Source of the DNA: an uncultured Gemmatimonadales bacterium
GTDB taxonomy: Bacteria; Gemmatimonadota; Gemmatimonadetes; Longimicrobiales; Gaopeijiaceae
Direction: 5' to 3'
DNA length: 18,783 bases
Assembly: GCA_937983085.1 (NCBI GenBank)
Contig: CALJKZ010000738.1
Location: 1 to 18,783, forward strand
Under the pieces are notes generated by a model. That model was not told the origin of the DNA and did not search any database. It saw only the letters and a list, made by a program, of their open reading frames with translations. Positions 1 to 9,487 of this stretch are shown here, piece after piece (positions within the stretch are counted from its first letter, which is position 1; each line of letters starts with the position of its first letter). Made by a program: the position numbers and the translations under genes.

Positions 1-1617
1 CCCGTTGGGGAGCGACGTCCAGCCGAAGAACTCGTCACCGGCGACGGAGCCGGCGAGGAGCACCGTGCCCTGGTACCCGATGTCTTCTCCGTCGAACCTC
101 GCCTCGAGGCGCCCGGTTTCGGCGACGGCCTCGACCGACATGAGATCGATGACCGCGCCATCGAACCGCGTCGTCGGCCCGCCGGCGATCTCGATCTGGC
201 CCTGGAGGCGGTTCATGGGCCCTTCCAGGGTGAGGATGGCGTCGAAGCCCCACTCGTCGTTGGAGGCGATGCGCCAGGTGCCCCGCGGATCGATCTGGGT
301 CGGGCGCGTGACGCCGTAGACACGACCCTGGACCCACACGTCCCGGACCTCGGCCTGCTCGGTGAAGAGGTCGCCGTCCGACACGACCAGGTTGGCGATC
401 TTGCCCCGCTCGATGGTGCCGTGGCTCCTCGAGAGCCCCAGCCATCCGGCCGGCGTCGTCGTCAACGCGGCGAGGGCCGCGTCGGCGGACAGGCCACGGG
501 CGACGGCGGTGCGGAGGTTCGGCAGGAAGTCACCGATGGACGAGATCCCGTCCGCCGTGATGGCGAAGGGGACGCCCGCCTGGGCGAGCTGAGCCGGCGA
601 GGTCGGCGCGAGGTACCAGTGACGTAGCTCCTGGAGCGTCACGTTCAGCGCCGCCTCCGGATCGGTCACGTCCGGAGCGTCGGGGAAGTCCAGCGGAACG
701 ATGAGGGGATCGTTCTGGCCCCGAAGTACGTCGATGATGCGGTACTCCTGCCCGCTCCCCCGGTACCACGCCTGCACTCCGAACTCCGACGCGATGTCGC
801 GGGCCCGGAGGTACTCCTCTTCGCTGCTCGTCTCGAAGACCACCGGCTGACCACCCTGCACCACCGGCTCGAGGGCGCCCAGCGCCTCACTCGTCTCCGG
901 CGGAAGGAAGGCGCGGCCGCTGGATTCGTACGCGTCCCACGCCCGGATGTACCAGTCGGCGTCCATGAAGGTCTGCTTCATGAGGGCGGCGGTGCCCATG
1001 GTGGAGTTGGGGTACGATCCGCCGAGCTGGAACGACCGCTGGAACCCTATGGCCTGGACCACGTCGGGTACGAGCACGCGGTCGCGCACTCCTGCGTCGC
1101 CGAGGTTCACCACGGACCCGGTGCCGCGGAAGATGCCCTGACCCGGCACGGCGAGGGCGGTCCCGAACCCCTGCGACCGGAGAGCGGCCCGGCGGGTCGC
1201 GTCATCCTGGAGGTTGGCCGTCGTGCTGTACCACGCTCGCACCTGCGGATTCCAGTGCGTCGGACCGACGTCTCCACCCTCCGGCACCGCGTCCATGCCC
1301 AGGTCGGCGTGGGCGTCGATGAAGCCCGCGTAGACCGTGTGACCGCTCAGGTCCCAGACCCGCGCGCCAGCCGGCGGCTGCCCGCCCCGTGACACGTCCT
1401 GAATCAGGCCGTTGCGGATGACGATGGTCGCGTTGTCCATGACCGGACCGGGAGCCGTGACGGCGCGGGCGTTCACCAGAGCGTGATAGCCCGTGCCGTT
1501 GTCCCGCATGCCGTCGACGGGCTGCGTGCGCCTGGCTTGCTGGGCGTCCGCGCTGCTGGCGAGCAGGAGCGCGAGGGCCGTCCCGGAGAGGAGGAGGCGG
1601 TGGAGCCGTGGTCTCAT
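1..1617 (-). CDS. Secreted amidohydrolase-family protein, N-terminal 539 residues (cut by window edge)
   Basis: The frame is open from an ATG at 1617 to the left edge, so the C-terminus is missing. Residues 1-26 look like a signal peptide (Arg-rich start, Leu/Ala core, ending ADA before QQ), suggesting export. A small beta-sandwich start (residues about 45-95) leads to AGFIDAHADLG at 98-107, the place where amidohydrolases have the metal-binding HxH; here it is H103-A-D105. Later segments (HWNPQVR, GFGTALAVPGQGIFRGTG, PNSTMGTAALMKQTFMDADWY, and the GTIERGKIANLVVSDGDLF strand) recall the first half of roughly 1000-residue two-domain amidohydrolase proteins of Bacteroidota and relatives, whose first domain is degenerate and whose second keeps the metal site. 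That resemblance is from memory. A strong GGAGGT ribosome site lies 8 nt upstream. The substrate is unknown. It is preceded by the terminator of the reductase gene, so it probably has its own promoter. Confidence 0.85.
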   Translation of the reverse strand, partial: MRPRLHRLLLSGTALALLLASSADAQQARRTQPVDGMRDNGTGYHALVNARAVTAPGPVMDNATIVIRNGLIQDVSRGGQPPAGARVWDLSGHTVYAGFIDAHADLGMDAVPEGGDVGPTHWNPQVRAWYSTTANLQDDATRRAALRSQGFGTALAVPGQGIFRGTGSVVNLGDAGVRDRVLVPDVVQAIGFQRSFQLGGSYPNSTMGTAALMKQTFMDADWYIRAWDAYESSGRAFLPPETSEALGALEPVVQGGQPVVFETSSEEEYLRARDIASEFGVQAWYRGSGQEYRIIDVLRGQNDPLIVPLDFPDAPDVTDPEAALNVTLQELRHWYLAPTSPAQLAQAGVPFAITADGISSIGDFLPNLRTAVARGLSADAALAALTTTPAGWLGLSRSHGTIERGKIANLVVSDGDLFTEQAEVRDVWVQGRVYGVTRPTQIDPRGTWRIASNDEWGFDAILTLEGPMNRLQGQIEIAGGPTTRFDGAVIDLMSVEAVAETGRLEARFDGEDIGYQGTVLLAGSVAGDEFFGWTSLPNG

Positions 1618-1625
1618 GCCGAAAG

Positions 1626-1665
1626 ACCTCCAGTTGAATGAAGCACCCGACGCCGACCTTCGGCG
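1626..1665 (-). promoter_or_regulatory. Ribosome binding site and leader hairpin of the partial amidohydrolase gene
   Basis: On the minus strand GGAGGT (1631-1626) sits 8 nt before the ATG at 1617 and fixes that start. A perfect 6-bp inverted repeat with a 3-base loop (1651-1656 and 1660-1665) lies 34 nt upstream of the start and may fold in the leader RNA. The rest of the 265-bp gap up to 1882 should hold the promoter. I could not pick out a convincing -35/-10 pair in it. Confidence 0.6.
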
Positions 1666-1827
1666 CGGTACGCTCATGGTTCGAGTCGAGCGTGGAAGAA
1701 TAGGGGCCGGCCATCGGGCCCGCCACTGCACTCCAAGGACATCCGAGGGGCCGGAAGTGTTCGAATTCGGCCTTCCCCCGGCGGCCGATGGCCAGGTCGC
1801 GCGGTCGCCCTCCGTCGCCCCTACGCG

Positions 1828-1865
1828 AAAGGGCGCGAGAGCCATGTTTCAAGGCTCCCGCGCCC
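1828..1865 (-). terminator. Rho-independent terminator of the alkene reductase gene
   Basis: Starting 17 nt after the reductase stop codon, the minus strand has a 13-bp stem (1865-1853 with 1843-1831) broken only by one G-U pair. The loop is 9 nt and TTT follows. The U tract is short, but the stem is long and GC-rich. It separates the reductase transcript from the amidohydrolase gene downstream. Confidence 0.75.
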
Positions 1866-1882
1866 TCTACCGTGACAATGCC

Positions 1883-2989
1883 TTACGACGCGTCAAGCGT
1901 CGGGTAGTCGACGTACCCTTCGGGCCCGGGCGTGTAGAACGTCGTCGGGTCGGGCTCGTTGAGGTCCGCATCCTTCCGGAAGCGCTCCACCAGGTCCGGG
2001 TTGGCCAGGAAGGGCCGTCCGAAGGCGACGAGGTCGCCCCGCTCCGCGGCCAGGTCCTCGTTGGCGGTATCGAAGTCGTAGCCGCCCGACAGGATGTACG
2101 CTCCGTCGAAGAGCTCCCGCATGCGATCCTGGATCTTCCGGGGCACCTCAGGCGCGCCCATGGACGTGTGGTCGACGATGTGGATGTAGGCGATGCCGAT
2201 CCGGTTCAGGCCCTCGACGAGTGCCTCATACGTCTCGTCGATGGAGTCGTAATGGGGCATCTCGTTGAAGACGCCATAGGGCGAGAGGCGGATCCCCACC
2301 TTGTCGGCACCGATGGCGTCGGCCACGGCCCGGGCCACCTCGATGGGAAAGCGGATCCGGTTCTCCACAGACCCTCCCCACTCGTCTTCGCGACGGTTGG
2401 TGCCTGGATGGATGAACTGCTGAATGAGGTAGCCGTTGGCCCCGTGGATCTCGACTCCGTCGAAGCCGGCGGCGACGGCGTTGCGCGCCGCCGTGACGTA
2501 CTCGTCCACCGCGTGCTTCACGTCGTCTGCGGACATGGCCTCCGGCTCGGGAATCTCGAGTTCGCCTTCCCCGTCCACCCACATCTTGGTGGTCTCGAGG
2601 GCCACGGCCGAAGGCGCCACCGGCTGGGCACCTTCCGGCAGGTTCCCGGGATGGGTGACCCGGCCGGTGTGCATGAGCTGCAGGAAGATCCGACTGCCCT
2701 CGGCGTGGACCGCTTCGGTCACCGCCCGCCATCCCTCCACTTGGTCGTCGTTGAAGATGCCGGGGATGCGTGGGTAGCCCAGACCGTTGGGTGAGGGAGA
2801 CGTCCCCTCCGTGATGATGAGACCGGCGCCCGTCCGCTGGCGGTAGTACCGGACGAGGAGGTCGTTGGGGACGTTACCGATGGCGCGGGACCGCGTCATG
2901 GGCGACATGACGAACCGGTTCTTCACCTCGAGGCCAGCGAGGTCGATGGGCTCGAGGAGTTCGGCGGCTGCAACAGCTGTGTTGGACAT
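1883..2989 (-). CDS. Old Yellow Enzyme-family alkene reductase (NADPH:flavin ene-reductase)
   Basis: This 368-residue protein has the normal length for OYE/NemA-type FMN enzymes, which reduce activated C=C bonds of enones, maleimides and similar electrophiles in the cytoplasm. Visible marks are the N-terminal strand with SPMTRSRA (residues 29-36, Thr32 near the flavin), the HTGR segment, the HGANGYL motif with substrate-binding H182/N185 and proton donor Y187, NRREDEWGGSVENR typical of the family, the flavin-phosphate segment ILSGGYD, and VAFGRPFLANPDL near the end. The H/N pair is of the yeast OYE type rather than H/H. GAGAGGG lies 4 nt before the ATG at 2989, a good ribosome site. It stands alone between a palindrome-rich upstream region and a strong terminator, so it is probably a single-gene unit. 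Induction by electrophiles is plausible but not shown. The physiological substrate cannot be inferred. Confidence 0.95.
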   Translation of the reverse strand: MSNTAVAAAELLEPIDLAGLEVKNRFVMSPMTRSRAIGNVPNDLLVRYYRQRTGAGLIITEGTSPSPNGLGYPRIPGIFNDDQVEGWRAVTEAVHAEGSRIFLQLMHTGRVTHPGNLPEGAQPVAPSAVALETTKMWVDGEGELEIPEPEAMSADDVKHAVDEYVTAARNAVAAGFDGVEIHGANGYLIQQFIHPGTNRREDEWGGSVENRIRFPIEVARAVADAIGADKVGIRLSPYGVFNEMPHYDSIDETYEALVEGLNRIGIAYIHIVDHTSMGAPEVPRKIQDRMRELFDGAYILSGGYDFDTANEDLAAERGDLVAFGRPFLANPDLVERFRKDADLNEPDPTTFYTPGPEGYVDYPTLDAS

Positions 2990-3017
2990 GGGACCCTCTC
3001 ATTTATCAGTCGATCAT

Positions 3018-3057
3018 TGACTAGTCATGCATTCTCCTAGGAGAGTACCCAGAATGC
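3018..3057 (-). promoter_or_regulatory. Palindrome cluster upstream of the alkene reductase (candidate operator)
   Basis: The 96-bp gap 2990-3085 holds two perfect palindromes, TGACTAGTCA (3018-3027) and TCTCCTAGGAGA (3033-3044). A 7-bp inverted repeat, GCATTCT/AGAATGC (3029-3035 and 3051-3057), overlaps the second one. They end 29 bp before the reductase ATG, where a repressor site would sit. OYE genes are often controlled by TetR- or HxlR-type electrophile sensors, and the GACTAGTC core is TetR-operator-like; this link is inference. No regulator gene is in the window. No U tract follows, so it is a poor terminator for the gene ending at 3086. Confidence 0.45.
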
Positions 3058-3085
3058 GCGTGAGGTTCCGTAGCGGACTCTGTGG

Positions 3086-6000
3086 TTAGCGGCCCGGCTC
3101 TCTCGCCCACTGGGCGCCGCCGGGCACGCCTGCCGGTACGTCGGGCTGTCGGTCCTGCCAATAGAATGCAGGGAGGGACCGCTCTTCGGGCCAGACGGTG
3201 TTCAGCGTGGCGGCTTCCCAGAGCCGACCGCTCTTCATGACGTGGGAGACGTCCCGACTGTTGCGCAGGTCCTCGAGGGGGTCGGAGTCGAGGATGACCA
3301 GATCGGCCAACTTTCCGGGTTCGATGCTGCCGATGTCCCCACCGAAGCCGATGGCCTCGGCCCCGAGGATCGTTCCGTCCCGTAGCTGCTCGTGATTGTC
3401 CATCCCCGCGGCCGCCACGGCCCAGAGCTCCCGATGCCCTCCGATGCCGTGGAGCTGGCCGTGCCCTCCGACCCCGATGCGTCCGCCGGCTTCGACGAGA
3501 TCGCGGAGGAAGGCGGCGTGCTTGTAGAACACGTGCTCCTCCCACCGGAACCACCCTTCCCCCCGGGTCCGGCGCGCGCCTTTCGCTTCGAGCTCGTTGT
3601 ACGGCGTCCAGGTGGCGAGGAGCTCGTCGTTGAAGATGTCCTCGGTGGCGTAGAAGTACTCCTCCGCCCACGGACCCCCGTAGGACACGAGCAGGGTCGG
3701 CGTGTACGTCGTCTGCGTCGTGCGGTACAGCTCGACGATGTCGCCGAAGAGGGGTGCGATGGGCAGGGAGTGCTCTAGACCCGGGTAGCCGTCGATGGTG
3801 TGGGTGAGGTTGAGCTTGAAGTCGAGACCGCCCTCGGTGGTGGGCATGAGCTCCAGCTCCCGGGCGGCCTGGATCAGCCACTGCCGCTGCTGACGGTCGC
3901 CCGACATGTACATCTTGAAGGTCGTGAGCGCGTAGTAGTCCTTGTAGCGCTGCAGGACGTCCCGCGCCTCGTCGAGGGACCGGATGTTCTCGCCGCTGAA
4001 CACGCCCGGACCGGTGTGGTAGATGCGCGGACCCACCATCTCCCCGGCCTCGACCATGTCGTGGTAGGTGAGGATGTCGGTGCTCGCGGTCTGGACGTCC
4101 TGGGTGGTGGTGACGCCGAAGGCGAGGTTCGTGAGGTACTGCCACACCTGGGTGTGGTGCACGTCCGTCAGGAGCCACTGGGTGTGGTAGTGCGTGTCCA
4201 CGTACCCCGGCACCACGACCTTTCCGCTCACGTCGATCTCCCGGGCCCCGGACGGGATGTCCACGCTGCCGCGACCGCCCACCGCCACGATGCGGTCGTC
4301 GGTGACCACGATGTCGGCATTCTCGATGATCTCGTCGCCGTTCATGGTGATGGCGCGCCCGCCCCGCAGGACCACCGTGCCCCGCGGAATGTCCCGGGTG
4401 TACTCCACTTCGATTCGATACTCGTCGGGCTCGTACCCGGCGTCGTCATCCTCGTCGGACGCTTCGTCCTCCTCGTCCTCCGCGTCCTCGTCCTCGGCGG
4501 CATCGGCGGCCTCCAGCGAGTCGCGCACGGCCTCGGCACGGTCGAGGTCGTAGACGAAATGGGCGTTGCCCAGCGACCACCGCACCCGCCGCCCGTTGGA
4601 CTCCCACGCCGGGAACTCGCCGCCCACGTCGTCGGTGAGGCGGGTGGCGGGAAACGAAGGGCTCGAGACCGACACGGTGGGGGCGTCTCCGCCGACCATG
4701 GGAACGGTGACCACCCACAGGTCCATGCCGATCTGGGCGAGGGCCTGATCGCCGGCGGGGGCCATGGTGATCTCGTTGGCCGGACCGGGCTCGCCCCCGG
4801 CCACGGGCTGCTCTCCTCTCACAATGAGGTGGCTCTTCTCGTCGGTACCGTCCCAGCGGAAGGAGACGAGGCCTCGCTGCCGGTGGGACGCGTAGATCCG
4901 GTCTCCGTCGGAGGGGACGAAGTGGAGACCCGACCGACCATCCTGTGGGGCGACGGTGGTCAGCGCGCCCCCGGTGGACGGGACCCACACGATCTCTGTG
5001 CCGAGCCCCCCGCCGAAGCTCCCCAGCGACTCCTGGACGTCCCGGGCGGCCGCGCGGATGGAGACGATGCGAGAGCCGTCGGGTGACCACTCGGCCTCCC
5101 GGAAATAGCTCGCCACCGGGGTGAGCCGGGCCAGGTCGTCGCCGTCGGGATCGACGGCCCAGAGGTGTCCGCCGGCCGCGTCGTCCCAGCTCACGAACGC
5201 CAGCCTACGACCATCCGGCGACCACGACGGCTGGTGCGCGCCCGCACCGTCCAGATCCACGATCCGCTCCGGCGTCCCGCCGGGGAAGTCCATGACGTAC
5301 AGGTCGCCTACGGCGGTGAAGGCCAGCCGGCCACCATCGGGGGACGGCACCGCGTCGCGGATCTGCCGGGCGGTGAACGTCCGGGACGCCTCCACGTCGT
5401 ACTCGAAGGCCAACCGGGGGCCCAGCGGCAGCTCGACGGGCGCCTGGAAGGGGATCTCCGTCTGGCCGCTCCCGTCGACGGCCACGCGCCAGATACGGCC
5501 GCCGTAGGAGATCACCACGTCCCGTGAGTCGGGGGTGAAGGTGAAGCCGGGAAGCGCGTCGATGGACGCCACAGACTCCATGTCGTCCCGTTGGATGGGG
5601 TACGCCAGCCAGCGCTCCTCACCCGTGGCGATGTCGCGGATACGGAGACCCGTGTCGCCGTTGGAGCGACTCCCGTAGGCGAGCCAGCGGCCATCGGGGG
5701 AGAGCGCCGGACGGATGGCCGAGCCCACCCGGTCCGTCATCCTCTGCGCCACGCCGGTGTCCCGGTCGTAGCGCATGACCTGGTAGATGGGCATGGCGTT
5801 GTTGTACTGGTGCCGACCCTGGCGCTGGGCATACCACACGTACCGGGCGTCAGGCCCGAAGGCCGGGCCCGTCATGAACGTGCCTTCGTCCTCGTGCATG
5901 CGGACGCCCGAGCCGCCGTCGGTGTGGATGAGCCAGAGACCGCTCACGTTCCGCCCCGACTTGGGCACCACCAGGTAGTCGCCGTCGGGCGACCACTCGG

Positions 6001-6466
6001 GGGACAGGACGTCGGCGCCCCGCCCTCGCGTGACCTGGGTCGTGTCCCCCGTGGCGAGATCCAACGTCCAAACCTGCTCCCTGCCCGAGCGGTCCGAGAC
6101 GAACACCACGCGTCCGCCGTCCGGCGAGAAGCGGGGCTGGACGTCCACGGCCATGCCCGACGTCAATCGCGTCGCCGTCCCTCCGGATACCGGCAGGGTG
6201 TAGAGATCGCCGAGGAGGTCGAACACCAGGGTCTCGCCGTCGGGGCTGATGTCCAGCGACATCCAACTCCCTTCGGTGGCATCGAACACCAGCTCACGGC
6301 CGGGCTCCAGTGGAAGTCCCGAGCGTTCGCGGTCCTCGGCTTCCTGGCTGTCCTCCTGAGCCAGGAGGGGGGCGGCACCCGCCACGGAGGCGAGGAGTGC
6401 GGCCATGGACGTGAAGGCGAGACGAGAGAAGGGGGCAAGTGAGCCCCCGGGGCGGCGTGGTGTCAT
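3086..6466 (-). CDS. Secreted PD40/TolB beta-propeller fused to amidohydrolase
   Basis: This 1126-residue protein has a signal peptide at residues 1 to about 37 (Arg-rich start, Ala/Leu core, LLAQ before EDS). Residues about 45-640 contain many PD40/WD40-like blades (SPDG, FSPDG, WSPDG motifs), as in TolB and tricorn-type propellers. A very acidic linker of Asp/Glu runs from about 650 to 680. Then comes an amidohydrolase domain: beta-sandwich strands around 690-745, PGYVDTHYH with metal ligands H759 and H761, a THTIDGYPGLEHS segment, and GGHGQLHGIGGHRELW where classical members carry the catalytic Asp. IEPGKLADLVILDSDPLEDL closes the fold. The combination is known as an annotated family in Gemmatimonadota and Bacteroidota, but its substrate is not. 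A peptide or cyclic amide in the periplasm is a guess. GAGG lies 8 nt before the ATG. The RidA gene ends 57 bp upstream on the same strand, so co-transcription is possible. Confidence 0.92.
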   Translation of the reverse strand: MTPRRPGGSLAPFSRLAFTSMAALLASVAGAAPLLAQEDSQEAEDRERSGLPLEPGRELVFDATEGSWMSLDISPDGETLVFDLLGDLYTLPVSGGTATRLTSGMAVDVQPRFSPDGGRVVFVSDRSGREQVWTLDLATGDTTQVTRGRGADVLSPEWSPDGDYLVVPKSGRNVSGLWLIHTDGGSGVRMHEDEGTFMTGPAFGPDARYVWYAQRQGRHQYNNAMPIYQVMRYDRDTGVAQRMTDRVGSAIRPALSPDGRWLAYGSRSNGDTGLRIRDIATGEERWLAYPIQRDDMESVASIDALPGFTFTPDSRDVVISYGGRIWRVAVDGSGQTEIPFQAPVELPLGPRLAFEYDVEASRTFTARQIRDAVPSPDGGRLAFTAVGDLYVMDFPGGTPERIVDLDGAGAHQPSWSPDGRRLAFVSWDDAAGGHLWAVDPDGDDLARLTPVASYFREAEWSPDGSRIVSIRAAARDVQESLGSFGGGLGTEIVWVPSTGGALTTVAPQDGRSGLHFVPSDGDRIYASHRQRGLVSFRWDGTDEKSHLIVRGEQPVAGGEPGPANEITMAPAGDQALAQIGMDLWVVTVPMVGGDAPTVSVSSPSFPATRLTDDVGGEFPAWESNGRRVRWSLGNAHFVYDLDRAEAVRDSLEAADAAEDEDAEDEEDEASDEDDDAGYEPDEYRIEVEYTRDIPRGTVVLRGGRAITMNGDEIIENADIVVTDDRIVAVGGRGSVDIPSGAREIDVSGKVVVPGYVDTHYHTQWLLTDVHHTQVWQYLTNLAFGVTTTQDVQTASTDILTYHDMVEAGEMVGPRIYHTGPGVFSGENIRSLDEARDVLQRYKDYYALTTFKMYMSGDRQQRQWLIQAARELELMPTTEGGLDFKLNLTHTIDGYPGLEHSLPIAPLFGDIVELYRTTQTTYTPTLLVSYGGPWAEEYFYATEDIFNDELLATWTPYNELEAKGARRTRGEGWFRWEEHVFYKHAAFLRDLVEAGGRIGVGGHGQLHGIGGHRELWAVAAAGMDNHEQLRDGTILGAEAIGFGGDIGSIEPGKLADLVILDSDPLEDLRNSRDVSHVMKSGRLWEAATLNTVWPEERSLPAFYWQDRQPDVPAGVPGGAQWAREPGR

Positions 6467-6523
6467 GATGATGGCCTCGGCGGCTTCAGGCGGGACTCGG
6501 TGTCGTGGAGTGGCTCGACCTGG

Positions 6524-6913
6524 TCAGGCGGAGGTCGGCTTCTTCGCCACCAGCTCGATCTCGACTCGGGCGTTCATGGGCAGCGCCGCCACGCCGACGG
6601 TGGTCCGGGCTGGAGGGGGGCGCTCGAAGCGGGTGGCGTACGCCTCGTTCATCTCCGCGAAGTCGTCCATGTCGGTGAGGTAGACGTTCACCTTGACCAC
6701 GTCGTCGGAGGTCAGACCCCCGTCGGCCAGAACGGCGAAGAGATTGTCGAAACACTGGTGCGTCTGCTCCCCCACCCCGCCCTCCTTGAGGCGTCCCGTC
6801 TCGGGATCGATGGGGGTCTGGCCGGAACAGAAGACGTGGGTCCCGTCGTCGACGGCGTGGGAGTAGGGACCGATAGCGGAGGCCGTCGGGCTGGAAAGCG
6901 CCTTCCTCGGCAT
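6524..6913 (-). CDS. RidA/YjgF/Rid-family protein (enamine/imine deaminase type)
   Basis: The 129-residue length is normal for the family, which forms trimers and hydrolyses reactive 2-aminoacrylate and other enamine or imine intermediates released by PLP enzymes. Marks are AIGPYSHAV with Y17, the FCSGQTPIDPETG strand, a helix with QTHQCFDNLFAVL, VKVNVYLTDMDDFAEMNEAY, and the end PPARTTVGVAALPMNARVEIE. Arg103 matches the essential carboxylate-binding Arg of active RidA, and the VEIE glutamates (118, 120) are kept, so it may be an active deaminase. The ATG at 6913 directly abuts the TAG of the upstream membrane protein gene (TAGATG), so translation by re-initiation is likely. No PLP enzyme is nearby to name its metabolic partner. 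Confidence 0.93.
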   Translation of the reverse strand: MPRKALSSPTASAIGPYSHAVDDGTHVFCSGQTPIDPETGRLKEGGVGEQTHQCFDNLFAVLADGGLTSDDVVKVNVYLTDMDDFAEMNEAYATRFERPPPARTTVGVAALPMNARVEIELVAKKPTSA

Positions 6914-7105
6914 CTACTTGATGATGGCCATGGGAAGGAGCACGACGTAGCCCAGGACCAGCAGAAGCGGAGCCGCGGTGATGGAGCCCTGGGCGAGGAG
7001 CCAATAGCCCAGGGTCAGTACGGCGATCCCGGCGACGCCCAGGAGGGCGTTGACCTTGGTGAACTTCAATGCCGCGGGGGCGTCGTTCTTCGTCGTCTTG
7101 GCCAT
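6914..7105 (-). CDS. Small two-helix membrane protein, DUF3098-like
   Basis: This is a 63-residue protein with a lysine-containing hydrophilic start (residues 1-18), a first membrane helix at about 20-38, a short polar turn (AQGSITA), and a second helix at about 43-61 ending in IIK. The pattern of a VNALLG start, a GYWLL end of helix one, and APLLLVLGYVVLLPMAI resembles the DUF3098 mini-proteins of Bacteroidota and Gemmatimonadota; the match is by eye only. Function unknown. Both termini are predicted in the cytoplasm. It lies 31 bp after the response regulator and touches RidA with no spacer, so it probably sits within the same transcript. Only a weak GTAGG is visible before the ATG at 7105. 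Confidence 0.8.
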   Translation of the reverse strand: MAKTTKNDAPAALKFTKVNALLGVAGIAVLTLGYWLLAQGSITAAPLLLVLGYVVLLPMAIIK

Positions 7106-7136
7106 GGCAGAAGCCTACCCGCCCCCGTGGAGACGG

Positions 7137-8455
<1,319 letters not shown>

Positions 8456-8459
<4 letters not shown>

Positions 8460-9487
8460 GGTGGGCCTGGTACCCCCGACTCCTCGCTCGTATCCCAATA
8501 GGCGGGCGTATCGGGCACTTCCTCGGCGCGGAGCCGCGCCAGCTTCTCCCGATTCCGACCCTGTCGACCGCGAACCATGAAGAGCAAGACGAGTGCCAGC
8601 AAGAGCCAGAAGACTGCGGAGTGGCTCAGCATGAGAAGCCAGCCGTAGCGCTGACGCACGTGTCGCTTCCAGTCGGTCTCGAATTGACCGGTGGTCAGGC
8701 CGAACGTCTCGCGGAAGGCACCCTCGAAGGAACGCGTCTCTCGCCACCGGTCGAGAAAGAGCTCCAGGCCCCGCTCCCCGCCCGACTCGAGGAGGTAGGT
8801 GACGGCACTGGCCGAGAGCAGATACGCGGTGCGCGCCTCCTCCCGGGCGGTGGGCCACCCGAGGGCGAGGGAGTCCATGGCCGGCGCTCGACCCATGGCG
8901 ATGAGAACGCGCAAGCGCCAGGCCCCCATGGCGTCGAATCCGCCCGAGGCCCACTGGGCGTATCCCTCGTTGAACCACCGGGGGATCCGCAGATCGCCCA
9001 GTCGCTGGTGAAGGCCCAGATGGGCCCACTCGTGGCGCAGCGTCCGAAGCCCCTCCCCGTCCACCACCCGCACCCCTTCCCCGGTGGGCATGACCAGCAT
9101 GTTCAGGGCGGGAATGGCCACACCGGCCCGCCACTCGGGCACCGCCCCTCCGATGGCTTCATCGAAGGCCACCGGCGTATGGGCGAGGACGGCGTGCACG
9201 CCGTCGGGAAGCCCTGGCGGAAGTCCGGGCAGGCCCGGTTGCTCGTCCAGCAGTTCGCCGACACGCCGGGCCACCAACGAGTCCCGGGGGGCGTAGTACA
9301 CGATGGCGCGCTCGCTCCGGACCGACGAGTACGGCTCGCCGTCCAGGGTGTCCGGTAGGGGGCGTTGCTGCACGGACGGCTGCGGGACCTGCTGGGGGAC
9401 GGTCCCGGATGGCTGGGCCGGAACCCACGCGCCGACCACGAGAAGAGCGAAGACCAGCGGGGCGCGTCGACGCGCGGTCACCCTCAC
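8456..9487 (-). CDS. Membrane-anchored gluzincin-type metallopeptidase (MA clan)
   Basis: This is a 343-residue protein starting at a GTG (9487) that overlaps the previous stop as GTGA. Residues 4-24 form an Arg-rich, hydrophobic export signal ending in PAQ. The middle carries HEWAH (H152, E153, H156), the zinc-binding HExxH, and FNEGYAQW with E174, 18 residues later, in the position of the third zinc ligand. This layout matches peptidase-MA-like proteins. One membrane helix lies at about 281-306, followed by a basic tail (RGRQGRNREKLARLR), so the catalytic domain should face the periplasm with a 37-residue cytoplasmic tail. The N-terminal region before the catalytic core is rich in Pro and Gln. 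It sits between a PATAN-TPR scaffold and a response regulator, with 4-bp overlaps on both sides. That suggests a signalling or envelope role, but the substrate is unknown. Confidence 0.88.

Noticed and set aside
3001..3028. ATGACT ... GATAAA as a -35/-10 promoter for the alkene reductase
   Set aside because: A start site from this -10 would fall within the Shine-Dalgarno, and the spacing is short; the real promoter cannot be placed.
3021..4178. 385-codon minus-strand frame overlapping the amidohydrolase domain
   Set aside because: It is a shifted frame of the PD40-amidohydrolase gene with low-complexity Arg/His/Pro composition.
8460..9134. N-terminal extension of the response regulator to 9134 (665 residues)
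   Set aside because: The extra 225 residues are Arg/Gly/Pro-rich, overlap the metallopeptidase in another frame and match no domain; the receiver domain begins right at the ATG at 8459.
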